Origin: Ruminococcaceae bacterium AM07-15
GTDB lineage: Bacteria; Bacillota; Clostridia; Oscillospirales; Butyricicoccaceae
NCBI GenBank assembly: GCA_003477405.1
Contig: QUDE01000007.1
Location: forward strand, 75,584-139,583
DNA length: 64,000 nucleotides
Direction of reading: 5' to 3'
This document shows positions 1-9,797 of the stretch, in pieces (positions within the stretch are counted from its first letter, which is position 1; each line of letters begins with the position of its first letter). The notes under the pieces were generated by a model. That model made no database searches. It had not been told where the DNA came from and saw only the letters and a program-made list of their open reading frames with translations. The translations under genes and the position numbers were made by a program.

Positions 1-800
1 TGTTTGTGCTTCATTTGAAGTTAAAGTTTACAGAAAGCAAGTTATGCAGTATACTATTATTATCAAAAATTGTAAAAATATGTAGACTTTGAAGAAAAGC
101 ATATTTTTCTCGCTCTGCATTTTACTATTGATATGATTTTTGATTAGGAACACTAGATAGATCTTGCTACTATAGATTTAACCATAGAATACACTTTTCA
201 AGATGACCATAGTTTAGGCCACCATAGATTAAATTTGGTCAACAACTTTATAAAACGCAGTGAATTTTGGCTCTCTTCGACTCTCTATTATTCTATATCT
301 TTAGTTGCATCACTACCTAGTAGCTTATCAGCTCTGTTTAATAATCGCATTGTTTACGATATCGCTTTAAAGCAAGTTTTACTATCTATTCCTAAATTAG
401 ATCATAGTCCTTTCAATCCGTCTATTTTCCGAAAAAGCGCTACTACTATCCCATATAATAATCCATCTAGATTATAACTTAATAATTTTCATTTCTAGCT
501 AATATATTACAAATTGAAATTCCATTATGCTTGTATATTATATTTTTAAATAATTAAGCACTAAAAAATATAATACAAAACTTAACATTTTATGCATCTC
601 TTATTCCATGGATTTGAAATGCAGAATTTGGTAAATCATATTATTTGGGGGGTAAGTAACTAGCAGCATTCCGTTAACACATATTCTTGCCACTTTATTA
701 ATACACACTTTTCAAATAATAAGCCCACTTTGATAATTCTATTTTCATTATAGCGGAATGTGCTTGTTAGCAAACTTATTAAATTGGAGATCAAATACAT
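1..800. other. AT-rich intergenic stretch, no supported gene
   Basis: No convincing gene is visible. A short open frame of about 80 codons at 235-477 lacks a ribosome binding site and matches no family I recognise, so it is not called. The stretch is very AT-rich like the genes that follow, and it probably holds the promoter of the membrane protein/kinase cluster close to 801. I could not assign -35 and -10 boxes with confidence. Confidence 0.6.
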
Positions 801-1955
801 ATGAGACAACGAACATTGGTACAGATACTCAGTAACATTATTAGTATGTTAGCCATCCTAATAGTAACGATGATCATTATGGTAGTTGTTCGCAATGTAT
901 CAAATTTAACTCTTATGGAGGCTATTGATCCAAAAACGCAAAATAAAGCGGTAACTGAACCAACTAACCCATGGCTAGAAGCACAAAATTATATGAAAAC
1001 AGAACAATGGGATAAAGCATTACCGCTTCTAATGGATGCTATACAAGATGCGCCAGAGCAAGCAGAGAGATATATTGCATTGTCTCAAACGCACCAAGCC
1101 AGAGGAAATCTTCAAGCTGCTTTGGAAACGCTAGAAAATGGTATGGAGCTTGCATCTGATACGGAAATATTGGAACCATATCTGCATGCGCTAAATCAAA
1201 CCATGCTCCTCACAGATCTTCAACAAAGATATTTACAACAAATAGAGAAAGCATTTGCTCAAAAAGATCAACTACAGTTAGAAAAACTGTTGGAAAAATG
1301 GGAGAATGCATATAATAACGCTACCAGTGCTAATAGTGAAGTTTCCTGGATTAATCCATCTGGTCTAACATGGTGTCAGAAAAGTTTTTATGCCGAATTT
1401 ACAGGGACAGGCCTGGCCTTTGATAGATATTCTATGTACTATGGCTCACTTCTAAATGGAGTTCCCCATGGGGAAGGAATGTATGTTGCAGTAGATACTG
1501 TATATCAAGATGAAGTGATATCGTATATGCTCATTGTCGGCACTTGGGAAAACGGAATACTCCTCGGTGAAACTCGATTTGAAGAATGGCTTACTGGAAA
1601 AGAACACAAACTTATATATACTATTGATGCTATCCTTGCCGGAGAAGAAGAAAGATTTATCCAAGCAGATGTGAAACTGATGCACCCACCTTTAAACAAC
1701 GGTAATTACCAAAGTGATCACCAATTTGATCTTTCCATTACAGAAGGAACATTACAACTGGATAATTCTATTCCTGGATATGATGGTGCATTGGTAATAC
1801 CCTGTTGTATGCATGAAGGGTGTACAGCCAGCGCAATAATCAGTACAGATGATCAGTCAGTTTTTTATCAAAATCCATATCCATGGAATAAAGACTGGCC
1901 TTATCAGCCGGCAATGCCAAGAATATTCTTAAACTTCATGTACCAACTGGCTTAA
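801..1955 (+). CDS. membrane-anchored protein with TPR-like region and MORN-like motifs
   Basis: This is a protein of 384 residues. Residues about 9-31 form one hydrophobic segment (signal anchor), so the remainder is probably outside the cell. Residues about 55-125 are TPR-like helical repeats (for example AEQAERYIALSQTHQARGN). The middle carries a MORN-like motif (YYGSLLNGVPHGEGMYV) followed by GTWENGILLG. The C-terminus ends with an aromatic motif, NPYPWNKDW, which is shared with the next gene. The start at 801 follows GGAGA at 785-789. The gene is one base from the downstream paralogue frame and clearly co-transcribed with the kinase. Codon usage is AT-rich, unlike the core genes to the right. 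The role is unknown; a sensor or envelope partner of the kinase is an inference. Confidence 0.75.
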   Translation: MRQRTLVQILSNIISMLAILIVTMIIMVVVRNVSNLTLMEAIDPKTQNKAVTEPTNPWLEAQNYMKTEQWDKALPLLMDAIQDAPEQAERYIALSQTHQARGNLQAALETLENGMELASDTEILEPYLHALNQTMLLTDLQQRYLQQIEKAFAQKDQLQLEKLLEKWENAYNNATSANSEVSWINPSGLTWCQKSFYAEFTGTGLAFDRYSMYYGSLLNGVPHGEGMYVAVDTVYQDEVISYMLIVGTWENGILLGETRFEEWLTGKEHKLIYTIDAILAGEEERFIQADVKLMHPPLNNGNYQSDHQFDLSITEGTLQLDNSIPGYDGALVIPCCMHEGCTASAIISTDDQSVFYQNPYPWNKDWPYQPAMPRIFLNFMYQLA

Positions 1956-1974
1956 TATGGCAAGCGAGGAACTC

Positions 1975-2979
1975 ATGAAAAAGATACTGAATATCATTAT
2001 TACTACATTGGCAGCTCTAATTCTATTAATGGGGACTTACAGCCTAATCGGTATTTGCAACATTTTAAAATTCAAATCTATCCATCCTATCATAACTATG
2101 AGTGGAACTAAATCGTCGCTAATTGATGCTCAGCCGATACAAGAAACCTTAGAATCACCTTCGCACATGGGAACTGAGGAATCTACAGAAGACACAGCAT
2201 GTTTACCCGAATTGTCTTCTACACAAGTAGAAATACTGGAATCTCTTTCTTCCAAAATGGCAGCTGGCGATCGAATAGCCGCTGCGGAAATACTGCGTCA
2301 CTGGAAACTCATGTTAGAAGAAAATTCTGATGGTACAACTCGTACTTTACAGGGATATTCATTCGATGGGACAACCATACATAAACACTATACTGGTACT
2401 GCATTGGCATCAGACAATGCTAATCGATTCTACTATGGAGTTCTAACAGATGGAGTTCCAAACGGTGCTGGGTATTATCTAGTGTTACACAATAACCAGC
2501 TTGAAAAGACTACATACCTTTGGATATCTGGAACATGGGATCACGGTATATTGACCAACAACTTCCACCTTTTCATTGATGAAGTTCCATTAGATCAACC
2601 AAGTGCCATGCGAAACAGATTAGAGATGATAGGTGTGACCGATGGTTCAGAACAAGAGAGATTTTTGTCAGCACATGTGACTCAATATACTATACAGACA
2701 CAATGGGATCAAACAAGTCCAATATCTACACCCATACATGAGTTTCAAGTGCAATATGATATCCAGAATGGAAAATTGATAGAAGCTCAATGGACATTTA
2801 AAGATCACCGATATTTACGAGCTTGTACGGAAGTTGTCGATGGTATCACTGCTTTTATGGGGGTAACAGACTGTTCAAAAAGCCAATTTCAAAACCCATA
2901 TCCATGGAATAAAGAATATCGATTTGTCTATAATCCATTATTCGGAACTTATCCCGACATTATGGAATGGAACTTCTAA
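1975..2979 (+). CDS. membrane-anchored MORN-like protein, paralogue of the upstream gene
   Basis: This is a protein of about 334 residues with an N-terminal hydrophobic anchor (LNIIITTLAALILLMGTYSL) and a Ser/Thr/Glu-rich linker. A domain related to the upstream product follows. The shared landmarks are a MORN-like motif (FYYGVLTDGVPNGAGYYLV), GTWDHGIL and the terminal NPYPWNKEY motif. It lacks the TPR-like part of its neighbour. I chose the ATG at 1975, preceded by GAGGA; an ATG at 1957 in the same frame is the alternative. The kinase gene follows after a 40-base gap. The two MORN-like proteins and the kinase look like one functional unit, but the ligand or substrate cannot be read from sequence. 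Confidence 0.72.
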   Translation: MKKILNIIITTLAALILLMGTYSLIGICNILKFKSIHPIITMSGTKSSLIDAQPIQETLESPSHMGTEESTEDTACLPELSSTQVEILESLSSKMAAGDRIAAAEILRHWKLMLEENSDGTTRTLQGYSFDGTTIHKHYTGTALASDNANRFYYGVLTDGVPNGAGYYLVLHNNQLEKTTYLWISGTWDHGILTNNFHLFIDEVPLDQPSAMRNRLEMIGVTDGSEQERFLSAHVTQYTIQTQWDQTSPISTPIHEFQVQYDIQNGKLIEAQWTFKDHRYLRACTEVVDGITAFMGVTDCSKSQFQNPYPWNKEYRFVYNPLFGTYPDIMEWNF

Positions 2980-3019
2980 GAGTGCATCTTCCAACTCACA
3001 TAGAAAAGGAGGAATGTAT

Positions 3020-4177
3020 ATGATTCTGGAAGATTTGAAAACCATATGGCCAGAATGGAAAATTGTGGGCACTTATATTGGCAAGGGGTCTTTTAGCACT
3101 GTCTACCACGCAGTGCGTGAAGATGACTTTGTAAAAAGTCATGCTGCTATTAAAGTAATTTCTATTCCTACCAGACCAGATGAAATCGATATTTTTTCTT
3201 CTGATGGAATGGGATTATTTGAAACAAAAACATATCTTCAAAGTATTGTAGATCAGTTTATTCAAGAAATTAAATTGATGGAATGCCTAAAGGGAACACA
3301 AAATGTGGTCAGCGTAGAAGATTATCAAGTAGTAGAAAATACCGATGGAATCGGCTGGACAATATATATTCGCATGGAATTGTTAACACCACTTATCCAA
3401 TATTTTGAAAACAAACAGATCGTAGAAAAAGAAGTAATTCGTTTAGGATGCGATATCTGTTCAGCTCTAGAGCTATGCAGTAAACTTAACATTATACATC
3501 GAGATATTAAACCAGGAAATATACTTGTAAATGATTTTGGCCATTTCAAACTAGGTGATTTTGGAATTTCAAGAACAATGGCAAATATAACATTTGGATT
3601 TACTCAAAACAGAGGGACACCTGATTATATGGCACCAGAAGTGATATCTAGCCCCTACTATGACGCTAGAGCAGATATCTATTCATTAGGTCTCGTGCTC
3701 TATCAACTACTAAATCATAAGCAGTTGCCATTTTGGGATAATGACAAACAATATCTTAGTCATCCAAATCGTTATCTCGCTTATTCGCGGCGAATTAGTG
3801 GAGAGCCATTGCCATCACCGTGCCAAGCTTCACCAGCTATGGTGGAAGTCATACTTCGTGCCTGTGCTTTTCGTCCGGAAGATCGATTTGCCACGGCAAC
3901 AGAATTTAAACAGGCACTAGAAGCAGTAAACAATGAAATTGCTCCAGCAAATAAACCCACTCTACCGTTGGAAACCGTAGAATTGCAGCTGTCACAAACA
4001 ATACTCAAGGAAGGCAACAATGAGGCTTCTCCGCTTAACATATCAAATTGGGAATACTCAGATAGTCATCCATCTGAAAAACATTTTAACTTCAACACAG
4101 GAATTTGGATTCGTTTAGGAATTATCCTTTTTGAGTTGATTATCATCATATTTCTCTATTTATTTTTCTTTATATAA
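3020..4177 (+). CDS. Hanks-type serine/threonine protein kinase with C-terminal membrane anchor
   Basis: This is a protein of about 385 residues that phosphorylates Ser/Thr of unknown targets. All key kinase motifs are present: glycine loop IGKGSFSTVYHA, the AAIKVI lysine, catalytic HRDIKPGNIL, GDFGISR for the DFG metal site, and GTPDYMAPE. The C-terminal helix IILFELIIIIFLYLFFFI is a membrane segment, so the kinase domain lies in the cytoplasm. No PASTA repeats are present, so it is not the usual PrkC. The start at 3020 is preceded by AAAAGGAGG at 3004-3012; in-frame upstream codons overlap the preceding gene and were rejected. It follows the two MORN-like proteins in the same direction and may transduce what they sense. 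Confidence 0.93.
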   Translation: MILEDLKTIWPEWKIVGTYIGKGSFSTVYHAVREDDFVKSHAAIKVISIPTRPDEIDIFSSDGMGLFETKTYLQSIVDQFIQEIKLMECLKGTQNVVSVEDYQVVENTDGIGWTIYIRMELLTPLIQYFENKQIVEKEVIRLGCDICSALELCSKLNIIHRDIKPGNILVNDFGHFKLGDFGISRTMANITFGFTQNRGTPDYMAPEVISSPYYDARADIYSLGLVLYQLLNHKQLPFWDNDKQYLSHPNRYLAYSRRISGEPLPSPCQASPAMVEVILRACAFRPEDRFATATEFKQALEAVNNEIAPANKPTLPLETVELQLSQTILKEGNNEASPLNISNWEYSDSHPSEKHFNFNTGIWIRLGIILFELIIIIFLYLFFFI

Positions 4178-5820
4178 ACAACTTATTCTGTGGAAATTGT
4201 ATCTTGCAAAAAATATCGTATATCATAATATCTTGTTGATATTATGACTCCCGGTAATCAGCAAATAAATTGTATTAAAAAAATGCGCTATAGGTAGCTC
4301 ATATGATCTCATATGCTTGTATCACAACCGAGGCAAATAAAAAAATAATCCAAGGTAACAAGGTAGTTTTAGATAAGATAGACCGAGTTTCTCTAATTAA
4401 AAACAAATAAAAAGATATTGGTTTACAAATCTCTGATAGAATAAAGTTGCGACACACCATTCGAAAGGAAACAGCAAACCATATTCGATCTGTATGTCTA
4501 TGTGGACAATATCTGGTTGCGCCGCAACAGGAGCGAAGTGTTCAAAAGCACTACCATTCTTGTGGAAATTATAGTCAATGAGGACGGATATCGAGAAGTC
4601 CTTGATGCTATTGAGGATATAAAGGAGGACTAGGCCAGCTGGACAAGCTTCTTTCAATAGCTCTGCATGCGCAGCCTGGACAGCATCAAACCGATGGTTG
4701 GAGATAAACGCCTTAGTATCTAGGGACTGTGGTCAAAGTGTCTTCTTAGTCCAAATACCAGTGCTGTACCGTCCACTTCTACCATAATATATTCCCGTGT
4801 TTCAAAATAAAGCTGATAGCAAAGATGCTCAAAGCGATCCGTGCTCAGAAGAGCAAGAAAGTTGCTGAGAAAAGGCAGACGGTAGTGGGAGACCTGTGCT
4901 CCATAAAGATGAAAGAGGCTTCTACGAAGATGGAGAATGACACCGAGAAAACATTAGCCTCCTACGAATTTCCTAGTGAGTATTGAACCTACATCCGTAC
5001 AAACAATGTTATTGAACGGCTAAACTAGGAGATCCACCGTACCTGTGTGTTTGGCAGTTTCCCGCACGATAACTCTACCCTTCCCGGCTATACCATGTAG
5101 CCGGTACCTAGTGGAGCAACAAGAAGTACATGAACATGAATCATCTGGAGGTTGCTGTTGCAGACTTTATTCAGTCCAAAGTCTGCAAACTAGTTCACGA
5201 AAAATCCTTGATTCTACCTAATTTTCTGCGTGATAGTCACTATTTATAAGAAAATATTGAGATATGTCCTTTTCTCTATATGCCTACTGCTTACCTAAAC
5301 GATACCCAATATTTGATGCATCTAATGAAATGAGTATAGCAGAATGTAGTGAAACTATCACACTTTTGGCAGTTAGGAAAGCCTCTATATTACATATTGA
5401 TCGTAATTCCAGAGATGCGCTGGAAATGTTTCAACTAAATACATTGACGCAGTTCTCCCAAGATCCTAGCCCCTAGTCTTAAAGCTCTGCTATTCCAAAA
5501 TGTAACCTAGGCAGACCTCCGGAAAAAATGATGATCGAGTCATATGTTATCCAAGGAATCAATCAACTATGGAAATCGTTATCTAATATGCCCAAATAAT
5601 CTAACCGACATGCTCAAAGTTAAAAACCTGTCAAAAAACAATACACTTTTAGAAAGAGCTGTATCACTCTAATATAAAGTACTGTTCGCTGGTGGCTGAA
5701 ACAATGCTACTATTATTCTATGCCAAATCCATCAAAAACTAAATTGAATTTTTGATAAGCACTTCAATTCAGCACGAAAATGCATCAATATATTATAAAC
5801 GAATGGAAAGAGTTACTATC
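4178..5820. other. gene-poor AT-rich spacer containing a decayed transposase
   Basis: Apart from the IS256-type remnant listed separately, no gene is supported here. A 70-codon open frame at 5264-5476 has no ribosome binding site or recognisable motif and is not called. The stretch separates the kinase gene from the unknown protein gene at 5821. Confidence 0.6.
4480..5192 (+). pseudogene. IS256-family (mutator) transposase remnant, copy 1
   Basis: Piecing together frames gives recognisable IS256-family transposase segments: YVYVDNIWLRRNRSEVFK, IIVNEDGYREVLDAIED, PMVGDKRL, KYQCCTVHFYHN, MLKAIRAQKSKKVA, and the family C-terminal signature RTNNVIERLN. Stop codons and frameshifts interrupt it at many points, so it is dead. 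The N-terminal third is missing. The end AGTCTGCAAACTA at 5180-5192 recurs at the end of the second remnant and may be part of the old terminal inverted repeat. This is evidence of transposition traffic through the AT-rich island. Confidence 0.85.
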
Positions 5821-7122
5821 ATGAATAATTTTGATGTTCATACTTACGAATTTACTAATGCAGCATGGAGATGCATGCATGATGCAGTAGATAGCCTACA
5901 ATTTCAGCAACAAGATGCACAGACAATCTATAATGTGCTTAAACATCAATTACGGCTGCACCCCTTTGGGGAGTACCTTAAACGGTATCTCTATGTAAAG
6001 AAAGGATTGACAGCTGCTTTCCATACTATTCCGCTTCAAGAATATCAGATGATTCTCCGCAATGCATTTATGGAAAACCATACGCCACCTTCCTTTACGC
6101 CTACAACCACAAAGTTCAGCGCCTTGTGTAAAAATTGGCTAACTCAGAAGACTGTTCGGCGCAATGTAGTTTTTTTGTTAGGCTTTGGATTACGCATGAA
6201 TACAGAGGATGTCAATCTTTTTCTTACCAAAGCGCTTCAGGAATATTCAATAAATTTTCAGAATCCATTCGAAGTAATTTGTTGGTACTGTTATGAACAT
6301 CAATTCCCCTACTCAAAGTTTAAACAACTCTGGGATCTCTATCAAACTATGCCAGGGGAACAAATACATCTGAGAGCCCCCTACCAAGAATGTCCTTTGA
6401 GGATACAGGATACAGCCAATATTCTATATAGCGATACGGCACTATTGACATACCTGAAAAAATTATCAACACAAAGTGGTGTATCAACCATAAATCTCAT
6501 AGCCAAGCAACAGTTTGATTTGCTGTATCATACAACACAAGACCTTGTTGCTCAAGAACGCAATCAAATAGAGGAAGAAAAGCATTTGCAATTTATCCAT
6601 ACATTTCAGGATAAGCTATCTCGGAATGATCGACTCGATGACAAAGAAAAACAGCGGAGAATTATACAATTACATAACCGGAAAAAGATTTTTTCTAGGA
6701 AAGATATTACACCAAGCGATATAGAACGACTGATTTGTGCATCCATTCCCAAAGATCGTCATGGCAACCTTACAATTGGAAAAGCATCACAATTAAATGA
6801 ACAGTTTGCTGGAAAACGATTCAGTCGGCAGCGTATCTGTGAGATTCTTGCTGGCCATACAGAAGTTACCAGATTTGATTTGATTACTCTGCAATTTTTC
6901 ATCGTTTCACAGCAGCTAGATCGATATCCAGATCCCAAAACACGATTCATCCATTTTTACAATTCTACAAATAATATATTAAAAATATGTCAATTAGGGA
7001 AATTATATATTCAAAATCCTTATGAATGTTTTATCTTAATGTGCACTTTAAGCGAAGATCCTATGGGAACATATGCCGATGTATGGGAATTATCCTACTT
7101 CCAACCCAATTTACTTCGATAA
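5821..7122 (+). CDS. unrecognised cytoplasmic protein with HTH-like segment
   Basis: This is a protein of about 433 residues that I do not recognise. It has no signal peptide and no membrane segment. Residues about 260-310 are charged and helical. A segment near residues 337-370 (NEQFAGKRFSRQRICEIL and what follows) has the spacing of a lambda-repressor-like helix-turn-helix. The C-terminus ends in an aromatic/acidic block (NPYECFILMC...YADVWELSYF). The start at 5821 is preceded by GGAAAG; an in-frame ATG at 5752 has no ribosome binding site. It sits between the kinase and a secreted hydrolase in the same direction and the same AT-rich codon style. A regulatory role or a kinase-substrate role is possible but not shown. 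Confidence 0.7.
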   Translation: MNNFDVHTYEFTNAAWRCMHDAVDSLQFQQQDAQTIYNVLKHQLRLHPFGEYLKRYLYVKKGLTAAFHTIPLQEYQMILRNAFMENHTPPSFTPTTTKFSALCKNWLTQKTVRRNVVFLLGFGLRMNTEDVNLFLTKALQEYSINFQNPFEVICWYCYEHQFPYSKFKQLWDLYQTMPGEQIHLRAPYQECPLRIQDTANILYSDTALLTYLKKLSTQSGVSTINLIAKQQFDLLYHTTQDLVAQERNQIEEEKHLQFIHTFQDKLSRNDRLDDKEKQRRIIQLHNRKKIFSRKDITPSDIERLICASIPKDRHGNLTIGKASQLNEQFAGKRFSRQRICEILAGHTEVTRFDLITLQFFIVSQQLDRYPDPKTRFIHFYNSTNNILKICQLGKLYIQNPYECFILMCTLSEDPMGTYADVWELSYFQPNLLR

Positions 7123-7153
7123 AATTTCAAATTTGTATTACCGGAAAATTGAT

Positions 7154-7184
7154 TTTACAGATATCGTAGGTACCTTAGTATAAT
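7154..7184 (+). promoter_or_regulatory. putative promoter of the secreted lectin-hydrolase gene
   Basis: A perfect TATAAT at 7179-7184 lies 19 bases after TTTACA at 7154-7159; TACAGA with 17-base spacing is an alternative -35 box. It falls in the gap between two co-oriented genes, so the hydrolase can be transcribed on its own. Confidence 0.45.
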
Positions 7185-7189
7185 AAACA

Positions 7190-7278
7190 TTAGAAAGGAG
7201 GAATAAGAGCAATAGGTTACGAGCCAACTACCGGAAAGGCTCACCAACACCCTAATCCATCATCAGGAGGTACTGAAT
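7190..7278 (+). promoter_or_regulatory. untranslated leader with extra SD-like sequence and hairpin
   Basis: The leader carries AAAGGAGG near 7194-7201 without a following start codon. A hairpin with arms GAGCC and GGCTC, extended by GGT/ACC across a bulge, spans about 7214-7240. The real AGGAGG lies just before the ATG. It matches no riboswitch class I know, and it could be a vestigial small gene. Confidence 0.3.
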
Positions 7279-8673
7279 ATGAAAAAGCAATATATTCCAA
7301 TGCTGATAGTAGCGATTTTACTATTCCAATTGATGACCACAGTATCGCTGGCTCAAACAATCCACTCAGAAAATCAATTAGAAACCATTGAAGCACATTT
7401 TCAAAAACATGGATATGTATTGAAGAGGAATTTCTGGGCGAATAATTCACGCACTGCTCAAGTCTTGATCAAAGATCTTCAAAATCTATATAACAATCTA
7501 GGCTACCCAGTATCTATAGACGGTTGTTGGGGGCCGGAAATGGAGACTACCACTAAAAGACTACAGCAAAAACTAGGAGTCACTGCAGATGGTAAAATGG
7601 GAACACAAACTTTTTCTGCGCTAATGCGCTACGCACGTACTACTTTGCTGCGAGAACTAGCTGACGGCGTATATGTGATTTCCCCTCGCTGTGCTCCTAA
7701 ACTAGCAATGGATGTAGCCGGTGGTTCTACAAGTAATGGCGCTAATATCCAAATTTATCCTAAAAATCAAACATCCGCCCAAATGGTGCATGTTGAATAT
7801 CAAAACAATGGATATTATCGCTTAACATTTCTCTGTTCTAATAAAGTCCTTGATGTATCAGGAGGTAGTAGACAGAGTACCGCCAATGTCCAACAATACA
7901 ATTGGAATGGGACAGATGCTCAGTTATGGAAAATTGCAGCAGATGGAGACTACTACCATATTATCAACAAAGGCGGCTGGAAATATCTAGATGTATGTAA
8001 TGGTAGCCAGACTGCAGGCACCAATGTATGGGTATATAATGGTAATGGAACTGCAGCTCAAGATTGGAAGTTCACTCCGATTAACAATATGACTACCGCT
8101 GGCAATCGGGAAAAAAACTTTGAGAATCAAGTTTTTTCTATCGGTCATGCTCAACTTGGGAAAACATACAAACCTTATGGTGGTAATTCTACGACAGCTT
8201 GGTGTGGCTACTATGTCCGCTATGTATTGAAACAAGCACTGCAAAATACCGGTGTATCGAATTATACCGATGTAATCCCATATAATCGCTTGACTGGTGC
8301 GGTAGGGACGGCAGCTGCTTATCAAACAGGACGCTATGGAGCATATTATTCGTTAACCGACTGGTATTACAATGGTACAAGAATGAAACAAACCTCCGAT
8401 AACAAGGACTATACTCCTCAACCCGGCGATGTTATTCTGATAGAAACCAACAATGTTTTGTCTGATGGCCCCGATCACCTTGGGATTGTCATTCGAACCA
8501 ATTCAGATGGAAGCTTCATCACCTCAGAAGGAAACACAGGTACAGGTAACACTTCAACCAGAACCGTAAAAGAATATACTTATGTTAAATCTGGTTCCAC
8601 CTGGAAACGTAAAGGCTATACCGGCGTTAATAGCAGTGTACATGTCATTTGTACTGTTACAGCAAAGAATTGA
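7279..8673 (+). CDS. secreted peptidoglycan-binding / ricin-type lectin / CHAP-like amidase
   Basis: This is a 464-residue exported cell-wall hydrolase. Residues 1-25 are a signal peptide (LIVAILLFQLMTTVSLAQT). Residues about 55-115 are a peptidoglycan-binding domain of the PG_binding_1 type (QNLYNNLGYPVSIDGCWGP, then DGKMGTQTF). Residues about 125-265 are a ricin-B/RICIN-like beta-trefoil with repeated LDV.G and QxW units (DAQLWKI, AAQDWKF). Residues about 275-464 resemble a CHAP amidase: TTAWCGYYVRYV holds the probable catalytic Cys, and DHLGIVIRTNSDG the His. The start is preceded by AGGAGG. It probably binds glycans and cuts peptide stems in peptidoglycan, of its own wall or of a competitor. 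Its place beside a membrane kinase suggests a regulated wall-remodelling module. Confidence 0.85.
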   Translation: MKKQYIPMLIVAILLFQLMTTVSLAQTIHSENQLETIEAHFQKHGYVLKRNFWANNSRTAQVLIKDLQNLYNNLGYPVSIDGCWGPEMETTTKRLQQKLGVTADGKMGTQTFSALMRYARTTLLRELADGVYVISPRCAPKLAMDVAGGSTSNGANIQIYPKNQTSAQMVHVEYQNNGYYRLTFLCSNKVLDVSGGSRQSTANVQQYNWNGTDAQLWKIAADGDYYHIINKGGWKYLDVCNGSQTAGTNVWVYNGNGTAAQDWKFTPINNMTTAGNREKNFENQVFSIGHAQLGKTYKPYGGNSTTAWCGYYVRYVLKQALQNTGVSNYTDVIPYNRLTGAVGTAAAYQTGRYGAYYSLTDWYYNGTRMKQTSDNKDYTPQPGDVILIETNNVLSDGPDHLGIVIRTNSDGSFITSEGNTGTGNTSTRTVKEYTYVKSGSTWKRKGYTGVNSSVHVICTVTAKN

Positions 8674-8744
8674 TCTACTTTATACCATAAAAGCCAAGAA
8701 GTATAATTTTCAGCAAATTTCTAAATGTGTTTATTGACATTTAC

Positions 8745-8776
8745 GGGAAGGCGATATATCTCTATATCGCCTTCCC
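8745..8776. terminator. perfect 14-bp hairpin downstream of the lectin-hydrolase
   Basis: The arms GGGAAGGCGATATA and TATATCGCCTTCCC are perfectly complementary around a 4-base loop, 71 bases after the stop codon. No clear T-tract follows, so it may be a weak terminator or an mRNA-stabilising hairpin. Confidence 0.55.
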
Positions 8777-8874
8777 ATATGCAAATTATTCCCCTTGTTT
8801 GAGTATAAAACAATCAGCTTACAATAAGCAACAAGAAGCAGCTCAAGGAGCTAGCTGGTGTAAAGTAGTGTAGA

Positions 8875-9762
8875 GGACACTTTCAACGAGCTACTAGAGA
8901 CCATAGCAAAGAAGTTGACTCAAGCAATTCGATACGAGCGTAATTATCATCAGCACTAGAGCTATTACAGCAGCTACTACAATCGCAACCTCACCACTAC
9001 TCCTGTGGATGTTACATTCAAAATACCTAAACTCAAGGAAATCTTCTTTGGGGGCTGCCATCATTGAGTGGTATCTCTACCGGGAAGGCAGTGTAGAGGG
9101 GGCTCCCATTGAGATGTACCTGACTGGCGTAATAATCTGACATATGGTGGACATCATTAAGGTCCTCTGTATCCGTAAAGTCTCTCTCCGCTATCAGGAA
9201 CTAAACAGGAAATCGTATGTCTACATTGAGGATTGACGAAACCGTCCTCTACAGGACAAACGCTATTTGTATATCTATGTGGATGGAATCGAGTTGCACC
9301 GCAACAGGAGCGGGATGTTTAAAAATATATCCATTCTTGTGACAATTATAGTCAATGAAGATGGATATCGAGAAGTCTTTGGTTCTATTGATACTATGAA
9401 AGGGGACCAGGCTAGCCATTAGCTCCGCAGGCATGACCTGGACTGCGTCAAACCGATGGTTGGAGACAAATACCTCGCAGCTAAGACTGTGGTCAAAGTT
9501 CCGAGGTCAAATACCAGTGCTGTACCGTCCACTTCCACCATAATGTATTCTCCGTTACTCCGTATTCTAAAGTGAAGCTGGTAGCTAAGATACTCAAAGC
9601 GATCCACACTTAGAAGAGCAAGAAAGCTGTCTGAGAAAAGGCAGACGGTAGTAGAAAGACTGTGCTCTATGAAGCTAAAAGAGACCTCCGCGAAAATGGA
9701 AAATAGCATTAAGGATGCCTCCGTTGCTAACTAATTTCATTTACAGCAGAGTCTGCAAACTA
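8875..9762 (+). pseudogene. IS256-family transposase remnant, copy 2
   Basis: Frames read in pieces give IS256-family segments: NELLETIAKKLTQAIRYERN, YNRNLTTTPVDVTFKIPKLK, YLYVDG-like and NEDGYRE-like stretches, a VGDK-like stretch, KYQCCTVHFHHN and MLKA-like pieces. Many stops and frameshifts break it. Unlike copy 1 it keeps the N-terminal part and lacks the C-terminal RTNNVIERLN signature. It ends with the same AGTCTGCAAACTA block (9750-9762). The two copies came from closely related elements. This one sits at the border between the AT-rich island and the integrative element. Confidence 0.83.
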
Positions 9763-9797
9763 AAGTGCTATTTTTTACTCTATATATGATAGAATAT

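Noticed and set aside
235..477. Open frame of 80 codons in the AT-rich left end
   Set aside because: It has no ribosome binding site, no motif, and is not linked to neighbours. Frames of this length occur by chance.
5264..5476. Open frame of 70 codons after the first transposase remnant
   Set aside because: No ribosome binding site or similarity was seen, and it lies in decayed DNA.
7200..7278. c-di-GMP riboswitch in the hydrolase leader
   Set aside because: The conserved core elements of either c-di-GMP class are absent; only a simple hairpin is present.
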